A stretch of 64,000 bases of DNA from CALBPI01 sp039821605 (GTDB lineage: Bacteria; Pseudomonadota; Gammaproteobacteria; Steroidobacterales; Woeseiaceae). This document shows, piece after piece, positions 54,632 to 62,333 of the stretch. Position 1 is the first letter of the stretch. Each line of letters begins with the position of its first letter. The position numbers and the translations under genes were made by a program. The notes below the pieces were generated by a model, which made no database searches, was not told the origin of the DNA, and was given only the letters and a program-made list of their open reading frames with translations. The stretch spans positions 558,001 through 622,000 of the forward strand of contig JBCBNV010000002.1 of the NCBI GenBank assembly GCA_039821605.1. Direction: 5' to 3'.

Positions 54632-55722
54632 TTCGGTGCCGACGCACGGGGTAGGTGCGTGGCCCAGGGTTCGAAGCGTTTGTCGGCTGCCGCGTAGAGC
54701 GCGAGATAGTCGGCGGTCATCTGGTCCACGGTGTATTTTCCGGCGCGCTGTCGTGCCGCGTCGCCAAGACGGGCGCGAAGCGCAGCATCGGCCTGCAGTC
54801 GTTCCACACCGTCCTGCAGCGCTTGCGTGTCATCGACGTCGACAAGCAAGCCGTGCCTGCGATCGGCGATGATCTGCGGGATGCCACCGGTTCTCGTTGC
54901 AACGACGGGTAAACCGAAGCCCATTGCTTCGATGATCGCGCTGCCAAGGCCCTCGCGGCGTGACGGCGCGACGACGATATCGAGCGCCTGGTACCAGGCG
55001 GCGATGTCGTCCTGCCAGCCCACGAGGGATACGTTGGGCAGGCACACGGTTTCTCTCTCGAACGCTTCGCGGTCGCTGCCTTCCCCGATGAGCACGAAGT
55101 GAATCTCGGGTTTCGACAGCAGCAGCCTCGCCGCGATGTCGAAGATCATGCGTTGACCCTTGTCAGCGTCATCAAGCGCCGCGATGTGCCCCACGAGGAA
55201 CCGGTCGCGGGCGTGGGGCGGGAGCGCGCTTCGAGCGTTGAACGCCGGCCGCGCTTCGGCGATCAACGCGTCCACGGATACGCCATCGAGGATCACGCGC
55301 GGTCGAAGCGCTGAGTCGTAATCACGTAGCAAACCGGCGACCGCGGTCGAGACGGCCGCGAGGCCATCGGTCCGGCGGTACATCCAGCGGGTGATGGGGC
55401 CGCGTTTGGGCGCGCGTGCGATGCGCCGGGTGACGACACTGGCCGCGCCGTACCTGAGCTTCGCGAGCGTCGCCGTCTGCACCGCGCGGCCGCAGTGCGC
55501 ATGGCACAAGTCGACACCGCGCAACGCGCGCAGCGCAGACAGCGGCGAACGCGCTTCGCGTACGGCGACATGTCCCAGCCTGCGCAGCCGCTTCGCCGTT
55601 TCCGGCGATCGCACCAGTGCGCTTTGATGCAGGCCACGGTCGCGGAGCGCATCGATGAGCAACAGCATTTGTCGGTCGCCGCCGCGAAACTCGCGGGCGT
55701 GGCTGACGTGGGCGATGTGCAT
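54529..55722 (-). CDS. glycosyltransferase family 4-like
   Basis: A 397-residue GT-B glycosyltransferase. The N-terminal domain starts MHIAHVSHAREFRGGDRQM and the C-terminal nucleotide-sugar site is VAPSRREGLGSAIIEAMGFGLPVVATRTGGIPQII (EX7E-type motif with both Glu visible). The donor and acceptor are unknown. The last about 35 residues (beyond LYAAADKRF) are Ser/Lys-rich, unlike the family, and are encoded antisense to the receptor's barrel end. A start at 55854 is in frame but the family begins at MHIAHVS. Confidence 0.85.
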   Translation of the reverse strand: MHIAHVSHAREFRGGDRQMLLLIDALRDRGLHQSALVRSPETAKRLRRLGHVAVREARSPLSALRALRGVDLCHAHCGRAVQTATLAKLRYGAASVVTRRIARAPKRGPITRWMYRRTDGLAAVSTAVAGLLRDYDSALRPRVILDGVSVDALIAEARPAFNARSALPPHARDRFLVGHIAALDDADKGQRMIFDIAARLLLSKPEIHFVLIGEGSDREAFERETVCLPNVSLVGWQDDIAAWYQALDIVVAPSRREGLGSAIIEAMGFGLPVVATRTGGIPQIIADRRHGLLVDVDDTQALQDGVERLQADAALRARLGDAARQRAGKYTVDQMTADYLALYAAADKRFEPWATHLPRASAPNQKRHKIPAAGKTPSQLSSEMSRNGTSSSLRSTS

Positions 55723-55847
55723 GGACGTTGTCTCCTGAGCGTCACGGTCTCTCGGAGGTAGGACGGCGCGTCCGCGCACAATCGGTCGCGACAGCTTTTC
55801 GTGAATCGGATCGTCAAACGGGGAGACATCTACCTGGATCGATCCGA

Positions 55848-56648
55848 ATGACACGACAACGCATCCATGACGAAAGCGCGAGCTTTTGCAAATCGAGAAT
55901 CCGAGTCATCAGCCTGGAGGGCAGCATGGAACGACGCGCACACGTCGAGCGCGCCATGGCGCAGGCGGGCGCGCCGTACCAGTTCTTTTCTGCCATCGTT
56001 GGCGATGACGGCGCACAGTTTGCGGGGCGCGATGATGCGAGGTTCCTGAGTCTGACGGGCCGACTACCGCTCGCAGGCGAATACGGCTGCTACGCGAGCC
56101 ACATGGCGCTATGGCAGGAGTGTGCAGCGCGCGGTATCTCGATGATCATTGCCGAGGACGACATCGACCCGCAGCCACGGTTTGCATATGCCGCGGCGCT
56201 CGCGCTGGACCTGGCCGATCGATGCGGGTTCGTTCGTCTTGAGTCCGAAACGCGTGCGCGCAAGTCTCGCATCGCCCGGATCGGGTCTTTCGAGGTCTGG
56301 CAGTACACCAAGGCGTCGCAGGGCGCGCTGTGTTATGCGATTTCGCCCAGCGTGGCGCGCAACTTCTTACGCGCCAGCGCGCTGTTCTCCATGCCCGTCG
56401 ACGTGTTCATAAGACGATACTGGGATCACGGGCAACCGCTGTTCGGGTTAACCCCGTACGTCGCAACGAGAAACGCCGTTGGCGCGTCCTCGACAATCGG
56501 TACGCGGCGCAAGGCAGCACGTTCTTTGCCTGAGCACGGCTCCCGCTTCGTGGCTCGCGTCTCCGACACGATTTCGCGACAGGCCTTCAATCTTCGTCGT
56601 GCTGGCTTGTCCCCGCTACTGCGGCGTTTGGATCAACGCAGGACGTAG
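55848..56648 (+). CDS. glycosyltransferase family 25 (LPS-type)
   Basis: A 266-residue protein of the LOS/LPS glycosyltransferase family 25. IRVISLEGSMERRAHVERAM (about 18-37) is the N-terminal GT25 motif, GEYGCYASHMALWQECAARG is the second, and IIAEDDIDPQPRF has the DxD-type metal site. It diverges from the GT4 gene across 125 bp. Both probably act on surface glycans, though no wzx/wzy or core cluster is adjacent. ATG 55848 is chosen; an upstream start at 55728 has no family similarity. Confidence 0.82.
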   Translation: MTRQRIHDESASFCKSRIRVISLEGSMERRAHVERAMAQAGAPYQFFSAIVGDDGAQFAGRDDARFLSLTGRLPLAGEYGCYASHMALWQECAARGISMIIAEDDIDPQPRFAYAAALALDLADRCGFVRLESETRARKSRIARIGSFEVWQYTKASQGALCYAISPSVARNFLRASALFSMPVDVFIRRYWDHGQPLFGLTPYVATRNAVGASSTIGTRRKAARSLPEHGSRFVARVSDTISRQAFNLRRAGLSPLLRRLDQRRT

Positions 56649-56693
56649 TGGATCGCCTGACAGATTGCTCACCGGTTCCGGCGATTCCCGTGC

Positions 56694-57362
56694 TCAACCT
56701 TCGACGAGCGTGCCGACAAATACGACGTCGCCGGTCGGGACGCCCGTGGGCGAGCCGCCTGGCGGTTCGATACTGATGGCGAGCGCGGTACTCGTCATGA
56801 GTATGCGCAGTTGCCGCGCGTCGAGGGCCAGCGTTGCAGCATCACCCGTGCCGATGACGCCGAGCGAGACGGGTGCGCTGTCGTCCTCGGGCAGCATCCA
56901 CAACTCGAAGACGCGACCGGCCGGCGGGGCCGTTGTCACCACGGCTCGCGCTCTGGCCGTTGCCGTGTCTTCGTAGACCTGAACCGACCAGGTCGCTACG
57001 GCATCCGAATCGCTGAGAACCGCTTGATAGGCGGGTAGCTCAGGCGCACGCTCGATCGAGAAGAACAGAACCGCAAACAGGGTGGCGATCAGGCTCGCAG
57101 CCATTGCCGCGAGCCAACCGCCACGTCGCGGTTCGGGCCGCGTGGCGGCCTGGATACGCCGCCAAACAGTGTGGGGCACCTCGACGGGCGGCATGTCGGC
57201 GTACAAGCCGTAAAGGCGGGTCTCCCAATTGGCGACAGCCCGTCGCATCTGGAAGCTGCCTGGCAGCAGTCGTTCGAAACGCGTGCGGGCGCGACCACGC
57301 AAGGTACCGAGCACATACTCGCGGGCCAGGGCATCAACCAATTCGGGACGTTCGTAGTTCAT
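56694..57362 (-). CDS. RskA-like anti-sigma factor
   Basis: A 222-residue single-pass anti-sigma factor. The N-terminal cytosolic part (LVDALAREYVLGTLRGRARTRFERLLPG) is the sigma-binding helical region; the TM helix is about 90-110 (WLAAMAASLIATLFAVLFF); the periplasmic part has the RskA C-terminal pattern (VVTTAPPAGRVFELWMLPEDDSAPVSLGVI). It is coupled to the sigma gene by a 4-bp overlap. Release of the sigma factor by regulated proteolysis is inferred from the family. Confidence 0.87.
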   Translation of the reverse strand: MNYERPELVDALAREYVLGTLRGRARTRFERLLPGSFQMRRAVANWETRLYGLYADMPPVEVPHTVWRRIQAATRPEPRRGGWLAAMAASLIATLFAVLFFSIERAPELPAYQAVLSDSDAVATWSVQVYEDTATARARAVVTTAPPAGRVFELWMLPEDDSAPVSLGVIGTGDAATLALDARQLRILMTSTALAISIEPPGGSPTGVPTGDVVFVGTLVEG

Positions 57363-57910
57363 CGCGCGATACACGCCTTGAGCGCGGCAAGGCCGCGTCG
57401 AATCCAGCTCTTTACCGTCCCCAGCGGCGCGCCCGTGACCTGGGCCACTTCGCTGTGGCTGCAACCGCGCAGGAACGCAAGCCGGATCGAGGTGCACTGC
57501 TCGCCCGTGAGCTCATCCATGCAGACGCGAAGCCTGTCGGCGTCGCTGCCCCACTGCGCGGCAAGCTCGGGATCGGTGCCGCTGCCTTCGGCCGGCAGTG
57601 CCTCGGCCGCATCATCGCTGAGCGGCATCTCCCGGCCACGTTTGCGCAGGATATCGATGGCCCGGTTGCGGGCCAGTGTCGTCAGCCACGCCATCGCAGC
57701 GCCTTGTGATGGGCGCCAGGCATCCGCGCTGTTCCAGACGCGAACGAACACATCCTGAAGCGCGTCTTCGGCGAGATCGCGCTGACTGAGAATACTGATC
57801 AGCACCGCGAACAGTCTCGATGCACTCGCGTCATAGAGCGCGCGAAACGCCGCGTGGTCGCTTTGCGCAACGCGGCCGAGCAGTGCATCGAGCTTCGAAG
57901 ACGTCGTCAT
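57359..57910 (-). CDS. ECF sigma factor (SigK/RskA-linked type)
   Basis: A 183-residue ECF sigma factor. Region 2 has FRALYDASASRLFAVLISILSQRDLAEDALQDVFVRVW and AWLTTLARNRAIDILRKR; region 4 has GEQCTSIRLAFLRGCSHSEVAQVTGAPLGTVKSWIRRGLAALKAC. It diverges from a DUF4331 gene 152 bp away, a common pairing for this sigma group, so the intergenic region probably holds its autoregulated promoter. ATG at 57910 is chosen; an upstream in-frame ATG at 57991 would put the start inside the intergenic region. Confidence 0.9.
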   Translation of the reverse strand: MTTSSKLDALLGRVAQSDHAAFRALYDASASRLFAVLISILSQRDLAEDALQDVFVRVWNSADAWRPSQGAAMAWLTTLARNRAIDILRKRGREMPLSDDAAEALPAEGSGTDPELAAQWGSDADRLRVCMDELTGEQCTSIRLAFLRGCSHSEVAQVTGAPLGTVKSWIRRGLAALKACIAR

Positions 57911-58062
57911 TTGAAGACCACCATGGCCCGAATAGGCCACGCTTTGGGTGGCCACGTCAAACGCCGAAAAAAAATGTTCGCACGGGTGCATCCGATAACG
58001 CGGCTCGCACGTTGAAGCTTAGTAACCCCGATATTTGTCTTGATGGGCAAGGAGCCTGACCC

Positions 58063-59580
58063 ATGCACAAAACGTTCGTAATCATCGCCTGCTGCACGCT
58101 AGGCATGGCAAGCACGGCGCTCGCGTCCAGCCATCGCGAGGCGCCCGCGATCACCGAAACACCCAAGGTCGATGCAACCGACTTCTACCTGTTCAGAAGC
58201 TACGAGCCCGGTCGGGAGGACTTCGTGACGCTCGTGGCCAACTATGCGCCGCTGCAGGATGCGTACGGCGGTCCGAACTACTTCACGCTCGACGACGCCG
58301 CCGTGTACGACCTGCACATCGACAACGACGGTGATGCGCGCGAGGACCTGACGTTCCGATTTCGATTCACGACGGAAATCCAGGACATCTCGTTGCAGAT
58401 TGGCGATGGCGCCGGGGAAACGGTGGCCGTCCCGATCATTACCACGGTCCCGGGCGGTGTCGGACCGGGCCGGCTCGATCGCAACGGACTCAACGCCATC
58501 GAGAGCTACACGCTCGAGATCATTCGCGGTGACCGCCGCAACCAGGGTGCAACGGTGACCAACGCCGACGGCGGCGCCATGCCGACGCGATTCCTGAAGC
58601 CCGTCGACAACATCGGCTTCAAGTCGATCCCGGACTACGCGGCTTACGCCGATGCGCACATCTACAACATCAGCATCCCGGGCTGCGGTCTTGGCCGTGC
58701 ATTTGTCGGCCAGCGCCAGGATCCGTTCCCGGTCAACCTCGGCGAAGTCTTCGACCTGATCAATACCGATCCCGTGGGTCCGCGTGACGCGGAGGCCAAC
58801 GACCTCGACGACAAAAATGTTACGGCCCTGGTGCTCGAGCTGCCGACGTCGTGTCTCTCGAATGGTTCCGATCCTGTCATTGGCGGCTGGACGACGGCCA
58901 GCCTGCCGCAGGCGACCATCCGAAATCGTGCGCCGCAGTTCGATACCGCAACGGGTAGCACCAACGCCACAGTTTCCGGGGGCGCTTTGACCCAGGTCTC
59001 GCGGCTGGGCAACCCGCTCGTGAACGAGGTCGTTATCGGACTGCGCGACAAGGATGCCTTCAACGCAAGCGAACCCTTCGACGACCCGCAGTTCCTGACC
59101 TACGTCACGCACCCGGCGCTGCCCGAGCTCATCGAGGCGTTGTTTGGTGGTGCTGGCGTCGCGGCCCCGAACAACTTCCCGCGCAACGATCTCGTTACCG
59201 TGTTTCTGACGGGGATTCCCGGCCTCACGCAGCCGGCGAACCTGACGGCGCCTGGCGAGATGTTGCGATTGAACACAGAGGTCGCGATTACGCCCAGCGA
59301 AGCCCAGTCCAATCTCGGTGTCATCGGTGGTGACGCCGCCGGGTTCCCCAATGGTCGGCGACCCGGTGACGATGTCGTGGACATCGCGCTGCGCACCGTG
59401 ATGGGGGTGCTGTGCACGCTCGACGATCCCGCGACGTTCGGTTGCGCGCCTGGCGATGCGCCTTCGGGTGATCTGCCCTACACCGACGGCGCCGCGCTGG
59501 ATGCAGGCGACTTCGCTCAGGCGTTCCCCTACCTGGCGCCGCCGCTGGCCGGCTCGCCGAACAGTGGCTCGGGGGGCTGA
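58063..59580 (+). CDS. DUF4331 secreted protein
   Basis: A 505-residue protein with a signal peptide (about 1-22, MHKTFVIIACCTLGMASTALA) and the DUF4331 start SSHREAPAITETPKVDATDFYLFRSYEPG. The body is Asp/Asn-rich and beta-type (DDAAVYDLHIDNDGDAREDL), as in calcium-binding or extracellular domains. Cysteines are few. No enzyme motif is visible. A strong SD (AAGGAG, 58049-58054) is eight bases before the ATG. It heads a three-gene group with a collagen-like lipoprotein and DUF4198. Confidence 0.88.
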   Translation: MHKTFVIIACCTLGMASTALASSHREAPAITETPKVDATDFYLFRSYEPGREDFVTLVANYAPLQDAYGGPNYFTLDDAAVYDLHIDNDGDAREDLTFRFRFTTEIQDISLQIGDGAGETVAVPIITTVPGGVGPGRLDRNGLNAIESYTLEIIRGDRRNQGATVTNADGGAMPTRFLKPVDNIGFKSIPDYAAYADAHIYNISIPGCGLGRAFVGQRQDPFPVNLGEVFDLINTDPVGPRDAEANDLDDKNVTALVLELPTSCLSNGSDPVIGGWTTASLPQATIRNRAPQFDTATGSTNATVSGGALTQVSRLGNPLVNEVVIGLRDKDAFNASEPFDDPQFLTYVTHPALPELIEALFGGAGVAAPNNFPRNDLVTVFLTGIPGLTQPANLTAPGEMLRLNTEVAITPSEAQSNLGVIGGDAAGFPNGRRPGDDVVDIALRTVMGVLCTLDDPATFGCAPGDAPSGDLPYTDGAALDAGDFAQAFPYLAPPLAGSPNSGSGG

Positions 59581-59583
59581 ACG

Positions 59584-59862
59584 ATGAAGACGCTGAAATT
59601 TGCCGCAGTCCTTGTCGTGGCTCTGGTTCTTGCTGGCTGCGAAGGGGACACGGGACCGGCCGGACCCGCAGGCCCGACGGGCTCACCCGGCCCGACGGGT
59701 CCCGTGGGGCCGATCGGCCCCGCAGGGCCGCCCGGACAGACGGAGTTCACGGGCTTCGTCCGGGCCACGTTCGCAGATCCCGAGTCGTTCGCGCCACGCG
59801 ACGTCAACGACAAGGTATTCAGCTTCAGTGAGGATCCGGCCGCCTATGACGATCTGTTCTGA
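59584..59862 (+). CDS. collagen-like repeat lipoprotein
   Basis: A 92-residue predicted lipoprotein: signal peptide with lipobox LAGC (Cys at about residue 19), then eleven uninterrupted Gly-X-Y triplets (GDTGPAGPAGPTGSPGPTGP to GPPGQT), then a 35-residue acidic tail (EFTGFVRATFADPESF onward). The triplets could form a collagen triple helix, holding three copies together on the membrane surface. It lies 3 bp after DUF4331. Too short for a full collagen domain, but the triplet register is perfect. Confidence 0.85.
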   Translation: MKTLKFAAVLVVALVLAGCEGDTGPAGPAGPTGSPGPTGPVGPIGPAGPPGQTEFTGFVRATFADPESFAPRDVNDKVFSFSEDPAAYDDLF

Positions 59863-59866
59863 GTGG

Positions 59867-60664
59867 ATGCGCGTTGCCGCGATTCTGGGGCTTTGTCTGG
59901 CAGCCAATGCGCCGGGTCACGACTTCATGTTGTGGCCCGGCGATGCCGCGCCCAAGCGAGCCGGAACACCGGTCTCGGTCCGCTTCGCGGTCGGCCACGA
60001 TGGTGACTACGACCCCTGGCCCCACGGACTGACCAAGCTCACGCGCCTCGACTGGGTGTCGCCGGACGGCTCGATGCGAGACCTCGTGGCATCGGCGCGA
60101 AAGGCCGACGTCAGCGTGCGGCCCGAGAGTCCGGGCAGCCACATGCTGCTACTCGAGAGCAGCCCGTCGCGCTCGGAGCTCGAGGCCGAGCGGTTCGACG
60201 CCTACGTGGCCAAGGAGGGGCTTGCGGCCATTGCCGAACACCGTCGGACGGTCGGCGCATCCGGTCCGGGTCGCGAGCGCTATTCGCGTCGCGCCAAAGC
60301 GCTGGTGCAGGTTGGTGATCGCATTGACGCCGAAATCGTCAGCGCCGATTACGGGATGACACTGGAATTGGTTCCGCTGGCGCACCCGATGACACTCGCG
60401 CCCGGTGCGCGGCTACCGGTCGAGGTGCGATACCGCGGCAAGCCGTTGCCGGGCGCCCTCGTGACACTCGAGAGCCTGTCACAGCCCGCGGTGAGCAAAT
60501 CCGCCGCCGTCAGCGACGCCGATGGACGCGTCGCGTTTGTCGTGGCGCCCGTGGCCGACTGGAAGCTCAACGTGGTCTGGGGCGTCCCGGCCAATGTTGG
60601 CGGGCACTACGAGACCCTTTTCTCCAGCCTGACCTTCGGCTATCGCGCGCCCGGGACCGACTGA
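59867..60664 (+). CDS. DUF4198 secreted protein
   Basis: A predicted periplasmic protein of about 265 residues. The signal peptide ends near APGHDFML, the usual DUF4198 N-terminus (HDFWL-like). The C-terminal region has PVEVRYRGKPLPGALVTLESL and VSDADGRVAFVVAPVADWKLNV, a carboxypeptidase-regulatory/transthyretin-like beta fold. DUF4198 proteins are linked to metal or nickel/cobalt uptake in some clusters; no transporter is adjacent here. Starts at 59846 and 59867 are both ATG and in frame; 59867 gives the cleaner signal peptide. Confidence 0.83.
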   Translation: MRVAAILGLCLAANAPGHDFMLWPGDAAPKRAGTPVSVRFAVGHDGDYDPWPHGLTKLTRLDWVSPDGSMRDLVASARKADVSVRPESPGSHMLLLESSPSRSELEAERFDAYVAKEGLAAIAEHRRTVGASGPGRERYSRRAKALVQVGDRIDAEIVSADYGMTLELVPLAHPMTLAPGARLPVEVRYRGKPLPGALVTLESLSQPAVSKSAAVSDADGRVAFVVAPVADWKLNVVWGVPANVGGHYETLFSSLTFGYRAPGTD

Positions 60665-60669
60665 GAGTG

Positions 60670-61215
60670 TCAGCGCCGCGTGTAGTAGAGCACCCAGCGG
60701 TCTTCCCAGTCGTTCATGCCCGCCTGCTGGCGTTGCCAGCGCCAGGTGAAGCTGTCGTCCTCGATGTCGCTCCAGGTCATGCGAAACCGCGGCTGATTGG
60801 GCGCGACCGCAGTCTGCAGTGAAAACGTGCCGTCGGGCCTGGGGCCACCCGTGAGCGCAATGTAGCCGCCCTGGTTGTCGACCCAGGTCTGGCGCCAGGT
60901 GCGCGCGGCGACGTCGTAGACGGAAACACTCGTGCCCTGCAGGCCTAGCCCGGGGCGCCCGTCGAAGCGTTCCGTGACCACGCACCCGCTGTAGGTGTCG
61001 CGGTCGATTCGGTTCGTACCCTGCAACGTCTCGCCTTCGGTGCCGGTCCAGCTCACGGTCCAGTCGCCGATCCAGAAGTCGAGCCCGGCGTGCGCCGGTG
61101 TATTGCAGGGCCCGTCAGCGGGCGTTTCGGCGGTCGGCGCCACGGGTGTTTGTGCGCAGGCGGTCAGCAGCACGATGCCGGCGATTGCGCCCAGGCGAAG
61201 GTGGTGTGTGGTCAT
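60670..61215 (-). CDS. hypothetical lipoprotein
   Basis: A 181-residue predicted lipoprotein with a lipobox ending LLTACA (Cys at about residue 20) followed by a Pro/Ala-rich spacer, then a beta-rich domain (GLDFWIGDWTVSWTGTEGETL, RIDRDTYSGCVVTERFDG, TWVDNQGGYIALTGG, DWEDRWVLYYTRR). The pattern recalls DUF1579-like lipocalin-fold proteins, which is inference. SD AGGGGGA lies seven to eight bases before the ATG. It diverges from the MBL gene across 84 bp. Confidence 0.72.
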   Translation of the reverse strand: MTTHHLRLGAIAGIVLLTACAQTPVAPTAETPADGPCNTPAHAGLDFWIGDWTVSWTGTEGETLQGTNRIDRDTYSGCVVTERFDGRPGLGLQGTSVSVYDVAARTWRQTWVDNQGGYIALTGGPRPDGTFSLQTAVAPNQPRFRMTWSDIEDDSFTWRWQRQQAGMNDWEDRWVLYYTRR

Positions 61216-61299
61216 GGCAGGGTCCCCCTCACAACGCAGGTCACGCCCAAATCTTGCAAAATATGGGTTCGGCGTCGAGTTGGGTGTGAGGAGGACCAC

Positions 61300-62166
61300 A
61301 TGGATTCACCAGATGTGACCGCCTTTTTCGATGAGGCGACATTCACCGTGAGCTACGTCGTCCGCGACCCGGCGACGAAGGTCTGCGCCATCATCGACAG
61401 CGTGCTCGACTACGATGCCGCGTCGGGACGCACGGCCACGGAATCGGCCGATGAGATCGTGCGCTTCGTTCGCAGCCAGTCACTCGAGGTCGCCTGGATC
61501 CTCGAAACTCACGTCCATGCGGATCATCTGTCGGCGGCGCCCTACCTGAAAGCGGCGCTGGGCGGGCGCACCGCGATTGGCAGTCACATCTGCGCCGTTC
61601 AGCAGGTGTTTGGCGAGGTATTCAACGCGGGCGCGACGTTCGAACGCGACGGTAGCCAGTTCGACCGCCTGCTCGAGGACAACGACGTCATCGCGATTGG
61701 TGACATCGAGGCCAGTGCCTGGCACACGCCCGGCCACACGCCCGCGTGCATGACCTATGTCATGGGTGACGCAGCCTTCGTCGGCGACACGCTGTTCATG
61801 CCCGACTACGGCACGGCCCGCTGTGATTTCCCGGGCGGCGATGCCCGCACGCTGTACCGATCCATCCGGCGCGTGCTGTCGCTGCCACCCGAGACGCGCG
61901 TGTTCCTCTGCCACGATTACAAGGCGCCGGGGCGCGATGTGTTTGCCTGGGAAACCACAGTGGCCCAGCAACGCGCCGACAACATCCATGTTCACGACGG
62001 CGTCGATGAGGACGGGTTTGTGGAGCTGCGGGAGACCCGCGACAAGACGCTCGCGATGCCACGCCTGATCCTGCCCTCGATCCAGGTCAACATGCGCGCC
62101 GGTGAATTGCCGCCGACCGAGGACAACGGCGTGCGCTACCTGAAGATTCCACTCGACACACTGTAG
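61300..62166 (+). CDS. MBL-fold metallo-hydrolase (Blh/ETHE1-like)
   Basis: A 288-residue metal hydrolase. Metal ligands are all visible: LETHVHADHLSAAPYL (H-x-H-x-D-H), WHTPGHTPACMTY (His), DTLFMPDYGTARCDFPGG (Asp) and FLCHDYKAP (His). The THVHADH start and DYGTARCDF-type Asp loop fit the Blh/persulfide dioxygenase-like group, without a rhodanese domain. Sulfur substrate is inferred from the subgroup. SD GAGGAGG is about seven bases before the ATG. Confidence 0.87.
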   Translation: MDSPDVTAFFDEATFTVSYVVRDPATKVCAIIDSVLDYDAASGRTATESADEIVRFVRSQSLEVAWILETHVHADHLSAAPYLKAALGGRTAIGSHICAVQQVFGEVFNAGATFERDGSQFDRLLEDNDVIAIGDIEASAWHTPGHTPACMTYVMGDAAFVGDTLFMPDYGTARCDFPGGDARTLYRSIRRVLSLPPETRVFLCHDYKAPGRDVFAWETTVAQQRADNIHVHDGVDEDGFVELRETRDKTLAMPRLILPSIQVNMRAGELPPTEDNGVRYLKIPLDTL

Positions 62167-62333
62167 GTCTGCCGGAGACTGCAGCGTCGTTGTCCGGGTC
62201 CTGTCCGACTGCGGAACTACGACAGGCGCAAATCGACCGTGCGAGGGGCTGGCGTTCTGCCCTGCGGCGACTACTATGAGCGCATCGCCGCCGCGCGTCT
62301 GTAGTGACTTCCGAGCAGAAAGCGAGCCCCCCT

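Noticed and set aside
57911..57991. 27-residue N-terminal extension of the second ECF sigma factor
   Set aside because: It would run through the A8/T8 tract and most of the promoter region, and adds no conserved residues.
59644..59745. Repetitive GGNCCN sequence read as a tandem-repeat locus
   Set aside because: It encodes in-frame Gly-X-Y triplets of the collagen-like lipoprotein; it is coding, not a CRISPR or microsatellite.
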